Part shown: in pieces, positions 9,371 to 18,156 of the stretch | Layout of the letters: each line of letters opens with the position of its first letter | How positions within the stretch are numbered: the stretch's first letter is position 1 | DNA from: Flavobacteriales bacterium | GTDB taxonomy: Bacteria > Bacteroidota > Bacteroidia > Flavobacteriales > CAJXXR01 | Length of the DNA stretch: 61,757 nucleotides | Assembly (NCBI GenBank): GCA_025210805.1 | Contig: JAOAQX010000016.1 | Coordinates: 1-61,757, forward strand | Direction: 5' to 3' | Translations under genes and position numbers: made by a program | The notes under the pieces: model-generated | Told to the model about the DNA's origin: nothing | The model's input: only the letters and a program-made list of their open reading frames with translations | Database searches by the model: none

Positions 9371-10174
9371 ATGAAAAAAGGACTCATTACACTGCTATTG
9401 TTTTTTGTTTCAATCTCTTCTTTTGCTCAATATGAGATCAGACATCATATTACTGCTGGGATTAGTTATTCCAATTTATTTGCTTGGAATAAAGATACTT
9501 TTGAATTGGCGGCAAATGAATTTGTTCACGAACACGCAGTCAGTAATCCTAATATAAAACAAAATTATCGCAAGAATGATTTAGCTTTTAAATCAGTGGG
9601 GAAAATGAATGGTTTCATCGGTTATAGAATGACTATGGATTTCAACAAAAGATTTAGCTTAGATTTTGGAGCTACCTTAATCAGAAAATCTTATGATACA
9701 GAAGTCAATAGGGAAATTTATAATTACGACACACACCGAGACATGTATAGACTCATTCCAGAATTCTGGTTTCCGAGTAAACAGTTAATGGATTATGATG
9801 AAGGTTTTGAAGCATATTTCTTAGAATTCCCTGTAAAGTATAAACAAAATATTAATAGTATTATTTCTCTTTACGGAGGAGTCACTTTTGGTGTACTCAT
9901 GTATAGCAATAACAAAAACAAAGTTTTAGGTGTTAATAGAATAGACAGGACAGTATCTGAAGGAAAAACAAGCTATGTAATCTATCAGTATAACACAAAT
10001 TTAGCTACAGATATTTCTTCTTCTGTGGGAATCGATTTTAACTTCTATGACAATGTTGCTGTTTTCCTACAGTTAGATTATGGTTTAATGTCTATAGACA
10101 ATCATAGAGATAGTAGAATCAAATTTGTGGGTCTCCGCTTAGGAACAGCAATTACTTTTGCAAAGGTTCACTAA
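9371..10174 (+). CDS. Outer-membrane beta-barrel protein
   Basis: The true start is the ATG at 9371, which begins a 267-residue protein with a signal peptide (MKKGLITLLLFFVSISSFAQ). An earlier in-frame start would run antisense into mutA. After the signal come repeated amphipathic strands (ITAGISYSNLFAW, FIGYRMTMDF, LDFGATLIRKSY, LYGGVTFGVLMYS, SSSVGIDFNFYDNVAVFLQLDYGL). It ends in FVGLRLGTAITF, typical of small PorT-like barrels of Bacteroidota. I cannot assign a substrate or name. It is divergent from mutA with about 100 bases between. Confidence 0.75.
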   Translation: MKKGLITLLLFFVSISSFAQYEIRHHITAGISYSNLFAWNKDTFELAANEFVHEHAVSNPNIKQNYRKNDLAFKSVGKMNGFIGYRMTMDFNKRFSLDFGATLIRKSYDTEVNREIYNYDTHRDMYRLIPEFWFPSKQLMDYDEGFEAYFLEFPVKYKQNINSIISLYGGVTFGVLMYSNNKNKVLGVNRIDRTVSEGKTSYVIYQYNTNLATDISSSVGIDFNFYDNVAVFLQLDYGLMSIDNHRDSRIKFVGLRLGTAITFAKVH

Positions 10175-10240
10175 AAAAATGTGAGAAATATTGCTTTTAA
10201 TAGGCGAAAATATCTCCCTCTTTTTCCATCAATATAGACT

Positions 10241-10261
10241 GTAACCCACATCACGGGTTAT
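10241..10261. promoter_or_regulatory. Operator-like palindrome upstream of sqr
   Basis: Inverted repeat GTAACCC-n7-GGGTTAT, seven pairs with one G-T wobble as RNA. It sits about 50 bases before the start of the sulfide:quinone oxidoreductase gene. A -7-like TAacTTGG at 10277-10284 would place the palindrome centre close to -38, a normal place for an activator of the Crp/Fnr type. This is inference from position and symmetry. Confidence 0.45.
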
Positions 10262-10311
10262 AACATTTATTTGAGCTAACTTGGATTGATTTTTAACAAA
10301 AACACAGAGTT

Positions 10312-11568
10312 ATGCACAGTCAAATATTAATAATTGGTGGTGGTACAGGTGGAATAATGACCGCTACCAAACTAAAAAAGGAATATCCGAAAGCAGAAAT
10401 TGCAATCATAGAACCTTCTGATAAACATTATTATCAGCCTGCATGGACATTGGTGGGTGCCAATGCTTATTCTTATGACAAAACCGTGCGACCTGAAGCT
10501 TCTGTAATGCCCAAATGGGCAAACTGGATTAAGGATTATGCCGAGTCATTTGCCCCAGAAAATAATACCTGTACACTTCGTTCTGGAAAAACTATTACTT
10601 ATGATTTCCTTATTCTCAGCCCTGGAATCCAAATAGATTTAGATGGGATTGAAGGTTTGGCAGAAACTATGGGAAAAAATGGGGTTTGTTCAAACTATGT
10701 TGACCCTAACTATACTTGGGAAGTTCTGAAAAATTTCAAAGGTGGAAATGCCATTTTCACTTTACCCATTACGCCAATAAAATGCGGAGGAGCTCCTCAA
10801 AAAATCATGTATTTAGCAGATGATTATTTTGTAAAATCTGGTGTAAAAGAACAAACCGATGTTATTTTTGCCACTCCTGGTGGTGTAATCTTTGGAGTAA
10901 CACCTTTTAAGGAAGAACTTGAGAGAATTATTGACAAAAGAAAAATACACACTCAATATAATCATGCCCCAATAAAAATTGATGGTGAGAAAAAAGAAAT
11001 TACTTTCAGGCTCACCGCCGAAGAAGAAGGTGGTTGTATTATTACCTCAGATGGAAAAGAGGTATTTGCCAATACCGAAGGTAATTTTGAAGTAACCGAA
11101 AAATTTGACATGCTTCACTTGGCTCCGCCACAATCGGCTCCCGATTTTATTAAAAATTCCCCCTTTGCAAACGAAACAGGATGGATCGATGTAGATATAA
11201 ACACGCTGCAACACAATAAATATCCGAATGTTTTTGCTCTTGGAGATGCCGCAGCACTACCTACTGCAAAAACAGGGGCAGCAATAAGAAAGCAAGCTCC
11301 AGTTGTTGCGGGAAACATCAAACATTTAATAGAATCTGGAAAATTAGGAGAGAAAAAATACTATGGATATTCTTCTTGTCCATTAGTAACTGGATATGGT
11401 AAAATGTTATTAGCAGAATTTAAGTATGATAATGTTCGAGACTCAGACCCCATGTTAAGCAAACTAATGGACACAGGTAAAGAATCTTGGTTTATGTGGG
11501 TACTTAAAAAATACGGACTTCCATATTTGTACTGGAACCAAATGATGAAAGGTAAAATGATGGACTAA
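10312..11568 (+). CDS. sqr: Sulfide:quinone oxidoreductase (FAD-dependent)
   Basis: A 418-residue flavoprotein of the two-dinucleotide-binding-domain superfamily. The N-terminal FAD site is I-I-G-G-G-T-G-G (residues 7-14); the second FAD contact is A-L-G-D-A-A near 309-314. Two cysteines match the redox pair of sulfide:quinone oxidoreductases: C158 (IKCGGAPQK) and C356 (SSCPLVTGYGKM). The C-terminal segment ESWFMWVLKKYGLPYLYW is amphipathic, fitting monotopic membrane binding. The spacing resembles the mitochondrial-type enzyme. It would oxidise sulfide to persulfide or polysulfide and pass electrons to menaquinone. It stands alone, between a palindrome and a terminator. A general NADH-dehydrogenase-like flavoprotein is the alternative, but the two cysteines argue against it. 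Confidence 0.88.
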   Translation: MHSQILIIGGGTGGIMTATKLKKEYPKAEIAIIEPSDKHYYQPAWTLVGANAYSYDKTVRPEASVMPKWANWIKDYAESFAPENNTCTLRSGKTITYDFLILSPGIQIDLDGIEGLAETMGKNGVCSNYVDPNYTWEVLKNFKGGNAIFTLPITPIKCGGAPQKIMYLADDYFVKSGVKEQTDVIFATPGGVIFGVTPFKEELERIIDKRKIHTQYNHAPIKIDGEKKEITFRLTAEEEGGCIITSDGKEVFANTEGNFEVTEKFDMLHLAPPQSAPDFIKNSPFANETGWIDVDINTLQHNKYPNVFALGDAAALPTAKTGAAIRKQAPVVAGNIKHLIESGKLGEKKYYGYSSCPLVTGYGKMLLAEFKYDNVRDSDPMLSKLMDTGKESWFMWVLKKYGLPYLYWNQMMKGKMMD

Positions 11569-11592
11569 TCCATTATGAGTCATCCTTATCCT

Positions 11593-11624
11593 AGAGCTTT
11601 CATTTTCTTGAAGGCTCTTTTTTA
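11593..11624 (+). terminator. Rho-independent terminator after sqr
   Basis: Hairpin AGAGC-TTTC / GAAG-GCTCT (one G-U pair) with an eight-base loop, followed by six T. It starts 25 bases after the sqr stop. Confidence 0.75.
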
Positions 11625-11722
11625 TTGGTATCTATTTCTCCAATTTATTCTATGTTAAAATATTTTTATTCTTTTTAACCAAAACTACCTAAAAGGAAAG
11701 CATATTTTCACTTAATATTAAT

Positions 11723-11730
11723 TATTTTTG
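11723..11730 (+). promoter_or_regulatory. Putative -7 box TAttTTTG
   Basis: Exact TAnnTTTG match, 71 bases before the ATG at 11802 of the subtilase. It lies upstream of the alternative start codon at 11748 as well, so it does not by itself decide the start. Confidence 0.5.
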
Positions 11731-11801
11731 GATACCAAAATTATGCCTTGACAGGCCTGCACTGTAAAACGCATAAATCAAGAAAATTAAAATCAAACTA
11801 T

Positions 11802-13478
11802 ATGAATTGGACTTCTAAAGTTGTTGCATTTTCCCTACTAATGGGAAGCTCAGTAGCCATGGCTCAACATGGAAATACTGAAGTTGACAAAGACATCCTA
11901 AACTGGTATAACAACAGTAAAACAGGGGTAAGAACAGACAAGGCTTATGCCGAACTATTGAAAGGAAGAAAATCTAAGCCAACAGTAGTTGGAGTAATTG
12001 ACTCTGGAGTAGATATTGAGCACGAAGACCTTAAAGGGAAAATTTGGGTAAACAAAGGAGAAATCCCAAATAACGGTATTGACGATGACAAAAATGGATA
12101 TATTGATGATATTCATGGATGGAATTTCTTAGGAAATGCAGACGGAAGAAATGCCAATGATGCACAGCTTGAAGTAACGAGAATTTATGCTCGTTTGATG
12201 AAAAAATTCGATGGTAAAGAAGAATCGGAAATTGCTAAAGCTGATTTGAAAGACTACAAATATTACCTTAAGGTAAAAGAAGTAGTTACCAGTAAAAGAG
12301 AAAGTGCAAAAGCAGGAATGGATCGTATGAAATCTATCCAGTCTTCAATAGAAAAAGCACATAGCAAAATGGTAGAAAAATATGGTGAAGACTATACTGC
12401 CAAAGATATTACCAAAGAAATGGAAGAGACAAAAATGTCTGATCCTAAACAAAAAATGGCTTTTGCCTCTTTGGAAAACAAAGATGCAATGCTAGAAAGA
12501 CTCAAAGGTGGTCTAGACTATTTCTCTGGTCAATATAATTACTACTACAACCCAGATTTTACAGGTGATAGAGATATCATCGGTGATAAACCTTCAGATT
12601 TCTCTGATACACAATATGGAAATGGCGACGTAGAAGGTCCTGATGCTGGACACGGAACGCACTGTGCGGGAATCATTGGAGCAAACAGAGGAAACGGAAT
12701 TGGGAATGATGGAGTTGCTGATAATGCAATCATCATGTCTCTAAGAGCCGTTCCTAATGGTGATGAAAGAGATAAAGACATCGCTTTAGCTATTCGTTAT
12801 GCCGTAGATAACGGAGCGCAAGTTGTAAGTATGAGTTTCGGGAAAGACTACCCAGAAAATAGTGCTGAAGTGATCAAAGCAATTCGTTATGCTGAGAAAA
12901 AAGGTGTTTTACTAGTGCATGCTGCTGGTAATGATGGAAAAGATGTAGATGTTGAACCTAAATTCCCAACATCAATGTATCCAAGTATGTCAGAAAGATT
13001 TACTAACTGGTTAGACATAGGTGCTGCAACAAGATTTGAAAAACCACAATACAAAAAAATGAAAAGAGATAAGTGGTGGAAAATCTGGAAGAAACGCAAA
13101 AAAGTAAAAACATACAACGGTCGTGCAGCTTCTTTCTCAAACTATGGAGATAAAAAAGTAGATATTTTTGCACCAGGAAAAGAGATTTACTCAACAATTC
13201 CTCAATCAGATTACGCTACATTCCAAGGAACTTCAATGGCTTGTCCTATGGTGTCTGGTCTTGCAGCTCTTTTGAAATCATATTTCCCTGAGTTAACCAT
13301 GTTTGAAATTCGTGATATTATCTTAAAATCTGCTAATCGTGATGATTTTAAAGTAATCAAACCAGGAAAAGGAAAAAAAGGTCCTGAAACAGTGAAATTC
13401 TCAAGTTTATCAAGAGAAGGTGGAATTATTGATGTTTACAATGCAGTAAAAATGGCTATTGAAAAAACTTCAAAATAG
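11802..13478 (+). CDS. Subtilisin-like serine peptidase (S8) with large helical insert
   Basis: A 558-residue protein. I start it at the ATG at 11802 because MNWTSKVVAFSLLMGSSVAMAQ is a good signal peptide; the 18 codons before it are not. The catalytic triad is D67 (VIDSGVD), H284 (GHGTHCAG) and S478 (GTSMACP), with oxyanion N377 (AAGND). About 217 residues separate Asp and His, far more than the 30-odd in subtilisin. Much of this, about residues 115-240, is charged and helical. A basic patch (WWKIWKKRKKVK, near 425-436) precedes the active-site Ser segment. There is no pro-domain of normal size and no T9SS domain, so a periplasmic or membrane-associated enzyme is likely. Its substrate is unknown. 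Confidence 0.9.
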   Translation: MNWTSKVVAFSLLMGSSVAMAQHGNTEVDKDILNWYNNSKTGVRTDKAYAELLKGRKSKPTVVGVIDSGVDIEHEDLKGKIWVNKGEIPNNGIDDDKNGYIDDIHGWNFLGNADGRNANDAQLEVTRIYARLMKKFDGKEESEIAKADLKDYKYYLKVKEVVTSKRESAKAGMDRMKSIQSSIEKAHSKMVEKYGEDYTAKDITKEMEETKMSDPKQKMAFASLENKDAMLERLKGGLDYFSGQYNYYYNPDFTGDRDIIGDKPSDFSDTQYGNGDVEGPDAGHGTHCAGIIGANRGNGIGNDGVADNAIIMSLRAVPNGDERDKDIALAIRYAVDNGAQVVSMSFGKDYPENSAEVIKAIRYAEKKGVLLVHAAGNDGKDVDVEPKFPTSMYPSMSERFTNWLDIGAATRFEKPQYKKMKRDKWWKIWKKRKKVKTYNGRAASFSNYGDKKVDIFAPGKEIYSTIPQSDYATFQGTSMACPMVSGLAALLKSYFPELTMFEIRDIILKSANRDDFKVIKPGKGKKGPETVKFSSLSREGGIIDVYNAVKMAIEKTSK

Positions 13479-13502
13479 TATCCCTACCATAAAATAAGAT
13501 TT

Positions 13503-13543
13503 ACCCATTCTCAAAATAATATTGAGAATGGGTATTTTTTTTT
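13503..13543 (+). terminator. Strong rho-independent terminator after the subtilase
   Basis: Twelve-pair hairpin ACCCATTCTCAA / TTGAGAATGGGT followed by nine T, 24 bases after the stop codon. Confidence 0.92.
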
Positions 13544-13703
13544 CGTCACAAATTTGTTATTTATACCATACGTTTTAGTAAGTAATCAAGTTTTATATTT
13601 ATCCTACGATATAGTCGTCTTCTAAAATCTTGAACATTCATTAACGAAAAGAACAATTTATATTAACACTTTCTGTATAATTTTATCGAAATAATAAAAA
13701 CAC

Positions 13704-14444
13704 ATGAACCTGATAGTATTTGATATAGACGGAACCCTTACTGATACAAAAAAAGCAGATGATAATTGCTTGGAAGAAACCATGAAAAAGCTTTTTGGAA
13801 TTTCTTTAGATGGAATTTCTTGGGAAGATTTCCCCCATGCTACAGACTGGTGTATTAGCCAAGAAATTTTCAAAAAACACTTTAATAGGCTACCTTCTGA
13901 AGAAGAATACCAAGAAATCAAATCTGTATTTTTAACTTTACTTCATCAACAATTACAAGAAAAACCTTGGCGATTTAAAGAAATACCTGGTGCCAAAAAG
14001 TTTTTAGAGATTCTTCAAATGTTGCCCGATTTCCATATTGCATTTGCAACTGGCTCTTGGGAACAGTCCGGTTTACTCAAACTACAAGGGAGTAATATAT
14101 TAGATAAAAAAACGAGTAGTAATTATGTAATCTCCAATAGTGATTTGTTTATTAGCAGAGAAAATATTGTGTTGAATGCGATTCACCAAATGGAGTATAC
14201 TCATAAAACAAGATATCAAAACGTATTGTATTTTGGCGATGGATCTTGGGATTTAAAAACCTGTAAAAACCTTTGTATTCCAATAATTGGTGTTGATTTT
14301 CATAAAGATAATCAGTTATTAAATTTGGGATTAAGTGAAATCATTCACGATTATATTAATATTGAGATGGTTATGAATACGATTTATCGTAATCTATCAA
14401 ATCCCGTTATTTGTCATAAAAATTCCAAACAATACCAAATCTAA
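13704..14444 (+). CDS. HAD-superfamily hydrolase
   Basis: A 246-residue protein with the HAD motifs in order: DIDGTLTD (nucleophile D7, acid D9), A-T-G-S near residue 112 as motif II, and GDGSWD near 178 as the Mg-binding acid motif. The cap inserted after motif I is helical and about 90 residues long, so it is a C1-cap phosphatase of the phosphoglycolate-phosphatase kind. The substrate cannot be read from sequence. The last 38 bases overlap the 3' end of the convergent porin gene. Both reading frames end normally, so this is not a frameshift. Confidence 0.85.
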   Translation: MNLIVFDIDGTLTDTKKADDNCLEETMKKLFGISLDGISWEDFPHATDWCISQEIFKKHFNRLPSEEEYQEIKSVFLTLLHQQLQEKPWRFKEIPGAKKFLEILQMLPDFHIAFATGSWEQSGLLKLQGSNILDKKTSSNYVISNSDLFISRENIVLNAIHQMEYTHKTRYQNVLYFGDGSWDLKTCKNLCIPIIGVDFHKDNQLLNLGLSEIIHDYINIEMVMNTIYRNLSNPVICHKNSKQYQI

Positions 14445-16170
14445 AAGTTTGATGTTTCCACACATGGTGTGGAGCAATATAGTTTCCATCCTTTTTGACA
14501 AATCTGGTTAAGTTTTCATATAGAATATACCCAGTAAAGGATTCTACTTTCATCGTTAAAAAGAAATCTAACATTGGGTAATTTCCTACTTTTATATCAT
14601 TTTGGATATAAAACTGACTCGTAGAAGGCATGAATTGATTGGCATAATAAGAACTAAAATATTCCAACTGAAAGCCTGCTGTAAAATGAGCTGCTCCAAG
14701 CCATTGAAACTTAACTCCTCCTAAAAGTGTTCCATGAAATTTTGGGTATCTTATATAGTTTCCTTCAACCTGCTGAAACCTCAACATACCTTTAGTGACC
14801 CAGCGTTTGTTTTCTTTAATATAATTAGCCTCTAGACCTAATATATGTTGATTTTCTGAGGTTTGCTCTGGTCTTTTTGCAGAATTAATAAAGATAAAAT
14901 CATTAAAAGAATTGAAAAAACCAGTTACCTTCAAGTCTCTAATGGGCTGATAATGCAATATGATATCTGTCCTTTTAGTGGTCTTTAATTTTTGATTCCA
15001 CTCATAGAAATTTGAACGATATCTGGTGTGAAACCAGCTGGGGTAAGACTCTTTATAAGCCAAAGAAGCAGAAAGATAATCCGTTAAATCATACTGTATA
15101 TTTCCTTGTAAAATACTTGATTCATTTTCTCTTTGCCGAATTTCCATTTGTCCTGAAATTCTATTTTTCCATCTATAGTCAGCATTTAAGCCATATTCCG
15201 TATAAGTTGTTGAAAAATCATTATTAAGATAACGACTTCTTTGTATGAAAAAACCACCCTTGAGCTGCCAGTTTTCATTCTGATAAAAAAGTTTTATATC
15301 TTGTGAGAGAACAGAAGTATTGACTGAATCAATTGCGTTCCCTGTACTGTCTTTTACCGTTTCATAAAACGGTTTAGAAATATGTGCACCATAAAAAACA
15401 CTGGGTTGAAACATTGGATCTCTATCCTGAAATTTTTCATTTGAAGAGCGAATTTTGGTATGCGCTTCTACCCCACTCTTCACCAGACTATCTTTTTTCA
15501 AATAGATTCTATTCTCCCACATCCACAAGTTAAAAGTTTGTGTATTTTGTGCTTGATCTGAAAGTAAAACAGGGATTGCTCGTTCGTTTGATTCTAAATC
15601 TTCGTTATAAACTGTGTCGTTAGCCAAACCTCCGTTTTCTAACAAAAGTGATTTACGATGTGTGTAAGATAATTTAGATTCATATTTCTTTTGGTATGGA
15701 TGTAATTTCACTTCCGCCTTTAAAAAGGTATGTTCTTTTGATTCATTTTGAAAGAAACCTTGTGAAGAAATTCTATGATAAAAAACTCCGAAAGAAAAAT
15801 CTCGAAATAACTGGGTATGGGTTGCTTCAATATTCTGACTTCTTTTATTGGTCTTTTTATAGTGGAATCTTAAAAATTTATAAGTAGGAGAATAAGGTAA
15901 TGAGTCTTTAGACATCCTGTATAAATCATAAGCACTTTCTTTAAATGGATTCTGATACAGTTTGATTTCCAAAGGTCTTAAAGACTGATATGCACCCCCT
16001 ATATTTGACATGGCATAATGCCCTTGAAGATTTACATTTCCCACATCACTTTTAAGCAATCCTGCATAGTTTATTGCATTATTTCTCTCCTTAAACTCTA
16101 AGCTATCTTGCTGAGCAAAAGCAATATTTGATATTACGATAAGAAATAAAAGTATGACTTTACGGATCAT
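14407..16170 (-). CDS. Putative outer-membrane porin (Porin_10-like)
   Basis: A 587-residue protein with signal peptide MIRKVILLFLIVISNIAFAQ, followed by many alternating-hydrophobicity strands. It ends in FRFGIVWNFYDK with an aromatic near the terminus, as in beta-barrel proteins recognised by BamA. It resembles the long putative porin family widespread in Bacteroidota, usually around 600-700 residues. No TonB plug or SusD neighbour is present, so passive diffusion is more likely than active import. Its ATG overlaps the marC stop (ATGA), so the two are cotranscribed. Confidence 0.75.
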   Translation of the reverse strand: MIRKVILLFLIVISNIAFAQQDSLEFKERNNAINYAGLLKSDVGNVNLQGHYAMSNIGGAYQSLRPLEIKLYQNPFKESAYDLYRMSKDSLPYSPTYKFLRFHYKKTNKRSQNIEATHTQLFRDFSFGVFYHRISSQGFFQNESKEHTFLKAEVKLHPYQKKYESKLSYTHRKSLLLENGGLANDTVYNEDLESNERAIPVLLSDQAQNTQTFNLWMWENRIYLKKDSLVKSGVEAHTKIRSSNEKFQDRDPMFQPSVFYGAHISKPFYETVKDSTGNAIDSVNTSVLSQDIKLFYQNENWQLKGGFFIQRSRYLNNDFSTTYTEYGLNADYRWKNRISGQMEIRQRENESSILQGNIQYDLTDYLSASLAYKESYPSWFHTRYRSNFYEWNQKLKTTKRTDIILHYQPIRDLKVTGFFNSFNDFIFINSAKRPEQTSENQHILGLEANYIKENKRWVTKGMLRFQQVEGNYIRYPKFHGTLLGGVKFQWLGAAHFTAGFQLEYFSSYYANQFMPSTSQFYIQNDIKVGNYPMLDFFLTMKVESFTGYILYENLTRFVKKDGNYIAPHHVWKHQTFRFGIVWNFYDK

Positions 16171-16742
16171 CCAGCTATGACGATTTTTAAGTTTCCTAAA
16201 AATAATTTGACCGCTATTGCCATCAAAATAATTCCAAAGATACGCCTCATCACATCAATTCCACCTTTTCCTAATAATCTTTCTAGCTTTTTAGTCGTTT
16301 TTAAAACTAAATAAACAAATGCAAGATTGATGAGTACGCCAAAAATAATATTAATCATGTCGAACTCGGCTCTCAATGAAATTAATGTAGTTAAAGTTCC
16401 AGAACCTGCTATTAAGGGAAAAGCTATAGGTACAATTTCTCCTGTTCTAGATTCTCCATCTTCCTTAAATATTTCGATATTAAGAATCATCTCTAAGGCA
16501 AGAAAAAACATTACAATAGCACCAGCAATGGCAAAAGAAGGAATATCAAGATGAATCAGCTTGAGTATTTTTTCACCCAAAAAAAGGAAGGCAATCATAA
16601 TTCCACCTGAAACTAAAGTCGCTTTTTCAGATTGAATATGCCCCATTTTGGTTCGTAGATCAATAATAATGGGAACGGAACCCAGAATATCAATAACGGC
16701 AAACAAAGTAAGTGAGATCGTAATAATTTCGGAAAAATTCAT
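16167..16742 (-). CDS. marC: MarC-family integral membrane protein
   Basis: A 191-residue polytopic protein with six predicted membrane segments and the family segments LFAVIDILGSVPIIIDL and IAFPLIAGSGTLTTLISL. MarC-family proteins are inner-membrane proteins once linked to multiple antibiotic resistance; that link was later withdrawn, and the transported molecule is still uncertain. The downstream porin overlaps it by four bases. Confidence 0.88.
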   Translation of the reverse strand: MNFSEIITISLTLFAVIDILGSVPIIIDLRTKMGHIQSEKATLVSGGIMIAFLFLGEKILKLIHLDIPSFAIAGAIVMFFLALEMILNIEIFKEDGESRTGEIVPIAFPLIAGSGTLTTLISLRAEFDMINIIFGVLINLAFVYLVLKTTKKLERLLGKGGIDVMRRIFGIILMAIAVKLFLGNLKIVIAG

Positions 16743-16832
16743 AGTTTCATGTTTTTAAGACTTAAAATCTCATTCAAAAAAATGGCGTTTTCACCGAGAA
16801 TCAACAACAAAATAAATAGCTTATTTCGTTTA

Positions 16833-17309
16833 TTAAAGTACTCTAAAATATATCGTTTTTTCGGCTCCAATTTCACCGTCAATTTCTTGTCTCAGAATAA
16901 GCTTAAAAGTATTATTTTTCCACTTAACTGCTGTAGGCAAATGTCCTAATAATGTTTGAGCAAAGTATGATCCTTTTTGCTCGGCAACAACCTTAAGTCC
17001 AGGAATACCTTTTACTTCTATTGGTGAAGGTACAATTGGGTCCCAAACACCAGTGGGTAATTCTCTGTAAACTAAAGCATCCGTTTTTCCTTCCTTAAGC
17101 CCATAATATGAGTGAACTGTTATGGGAAAAACGAAATCGGAACCACTACCTGGAAGTTTAATAACAGAGATCAACTCCCCTTTGTAGGAATTATTATTAT
17201 AAAATACTTCAATCCTTTTTTCAACAGGTATATCCTTCTCACAAGAAAAGTTTATCGTTAACAAAGAAAATAGAAATACTATGGTGATATATTTTGAGAT
17301 CGAACGCAT
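16833..17309 (-). CDS. Small lipoprotein of unknown function
   Basis: A 158-residue product with an N-terminal hydrophobic stretch ending in the lipobox I-N-F-S-C (Cys23). The mature part is mostly predicted beta strand (IEVFYNNNSYKGELISV, FPITVHSYYGL, FKLILRQEI). No known motif is recognised. Only eleven bases, an A/T homopolymer region, separate it from the upstream barrel gene at 17321-18034, so the two probably form one transcript and may act together at the outer membrane. Confidence 0.75.
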   Translation of the reverse strand: MRSISKYITIVFLFSLLTINFSCEKDIPVEKRIEVFYNNNSYKGELISVIKLPGSGSDFVFPITVHSYYGLKEGKTDALVYRELPTGVWDPIVPSPIEVKGIPGLKVVAEQKGSYFAQTLLGHLPTAVKWKNNTFKLILRQEIDGEIGAEKTIYFRVL

Positions 17310-17320
17310 GCTTTTTTTTT

Positions 17321-18034
17321 TTAGATATTTACAAACAACCCTAGAGTGAATCTTCTTTGAGCCAGAGCCCCAAATTCATTATTGACTTCTAATTGTATTT
17401 TAAGCCAATCTTTCAAATAATATTCTCCTCCAAAACTCAAGAAAGAATATGCCCATCCTGAAGATTCAAAAGATTTCTGTTCCAATACTCTAGCTCCTAT
17501 AGTATTTGTATATTCATAATAAATATCTGTACTAATTTGTTTTCTAGATAATTTTATAGGTAAATAAAGTCTAAACTTATAATTTTCTACTTGTGAAGTA
17601 GAATACTGTGTTCTAAATCGTAGAAAAGAAGGGGAATATTTTATCCCCGCAGAGATTTCTGACATAGATGCAAATACTTGTTCAAATGTCACAATTCCCT
17701 GATTATTTATCGTACCAGCTATCCATTCTGTTGCACCTGTATTCTTGTAACCTTTATACATTGCAAATTCTCCAAGAGCAGAAAAACTAGACGATATATG
17801 AGCTTCGGTTTTAGCCCCAGCTCCATACAGATCTATATTTGACGTACCAATAACTTTAAGAAGAACACCTCCTAAAACCTGTTTTTTGGTTGTGAAAATG
17901 GCAGGATCTCTAAAGTGCATATAATTCCCTGTAATACCTACAGAAATCATTTTTTTCTTGGGATGGATAGGCTGTGCATTTCCAAAACCAATTCCTAAGC
18001 ATAGAATAATTAAAACCGAAACAATAAACCGCAT
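17321..18034 (-). CDS. Exported beta-barrel-like protein
   Basis: A 237-residue protein with signal peptide MRFIVSVLIILCLGIGFGNAQ. The rest alternates polar and hydrophobic residues in about ten strands (VSVGIT-like SVGITGNYMHF, LRFRTQYSTSQVENYKFRLYLPIKL, SFLSFGGEYYLKDWLKIQLEVNNEFG) and ends FTLGLFVNI. This fits an eight- to ten-stranded outer-membrane barrel. I do not recognise a family. It is followed at once by a lipoprotein gene and is divergent from the oxidoreductase operon, with a promoter box on each strand between them. Confidence 0.7.
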   Translation of the reverse strand: MRFIVSVLIILCLGIGFGNAQPIHPKKKMISVGITGNYMHFRDPAIFTTKKQVLGGVLLKVIGTSNIDLYGAGAKTEAHISSSFSALGEFAMYKGYKNTGATEWIAGTINNQGIVTFEQVFASMSEISAGIKYSPSFLRFRTQYSTSQVENYKFRLYLPIKLSRKQISTDIYYEYTNTIGARVLEQKSFESSGWAYSFLSFGGEYYLKDWLKIQLEVNNEFGALAQRRFTLGLFVNI

Positions 18035-18070
18035 AAATCTATTTTTACAATAAAATCAAGTAAAAATCTG

Positions 18071-18078
18071 CAAAATTA
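18071..18078 (-). promoter_or_regulatory. Putative -7 box TAatTTTG, minus strand
   Basis: Exact TAnnTTTG match on the minus strand, 37 bases before the ATG of the barrel gene ending at 18034. It lies in the same short intergenic region as the plus-strand boxes at 18109 and 18130. Confidence 0.5.
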
Positions 18079-18129
18079 TTGACTACACAAAAAATACTGA
18101 GGAAAAAATACTTTTGAATTTATATTTAT

Positions 18130-18137
18130 TACTTTTG
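18130..18137 (+). promoter_or_regulatory. Putative -7 box TAcTTTTG
   Basis: Exact TAnnTTTG match 20 bases before the ATG of the oxidoreductase gene. A second identical TAcTTTTG lies at 18109-18116. With the minus-strand box at 18071-18078 this makes a compact divergent promoter region. Confidence 0.55.
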
Positions 18138-18156
18138 GTGGTACTAAATTTTAGCT

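Noticed and set aside
10183-10216. Weak hairpin (GAGAAATATT ... AATATCTC) after the barrel gene at 9371-10174 as a terminator
   Set aside because: The stem is AT-rich with a bulge and no immediate T-run; too weak to list.
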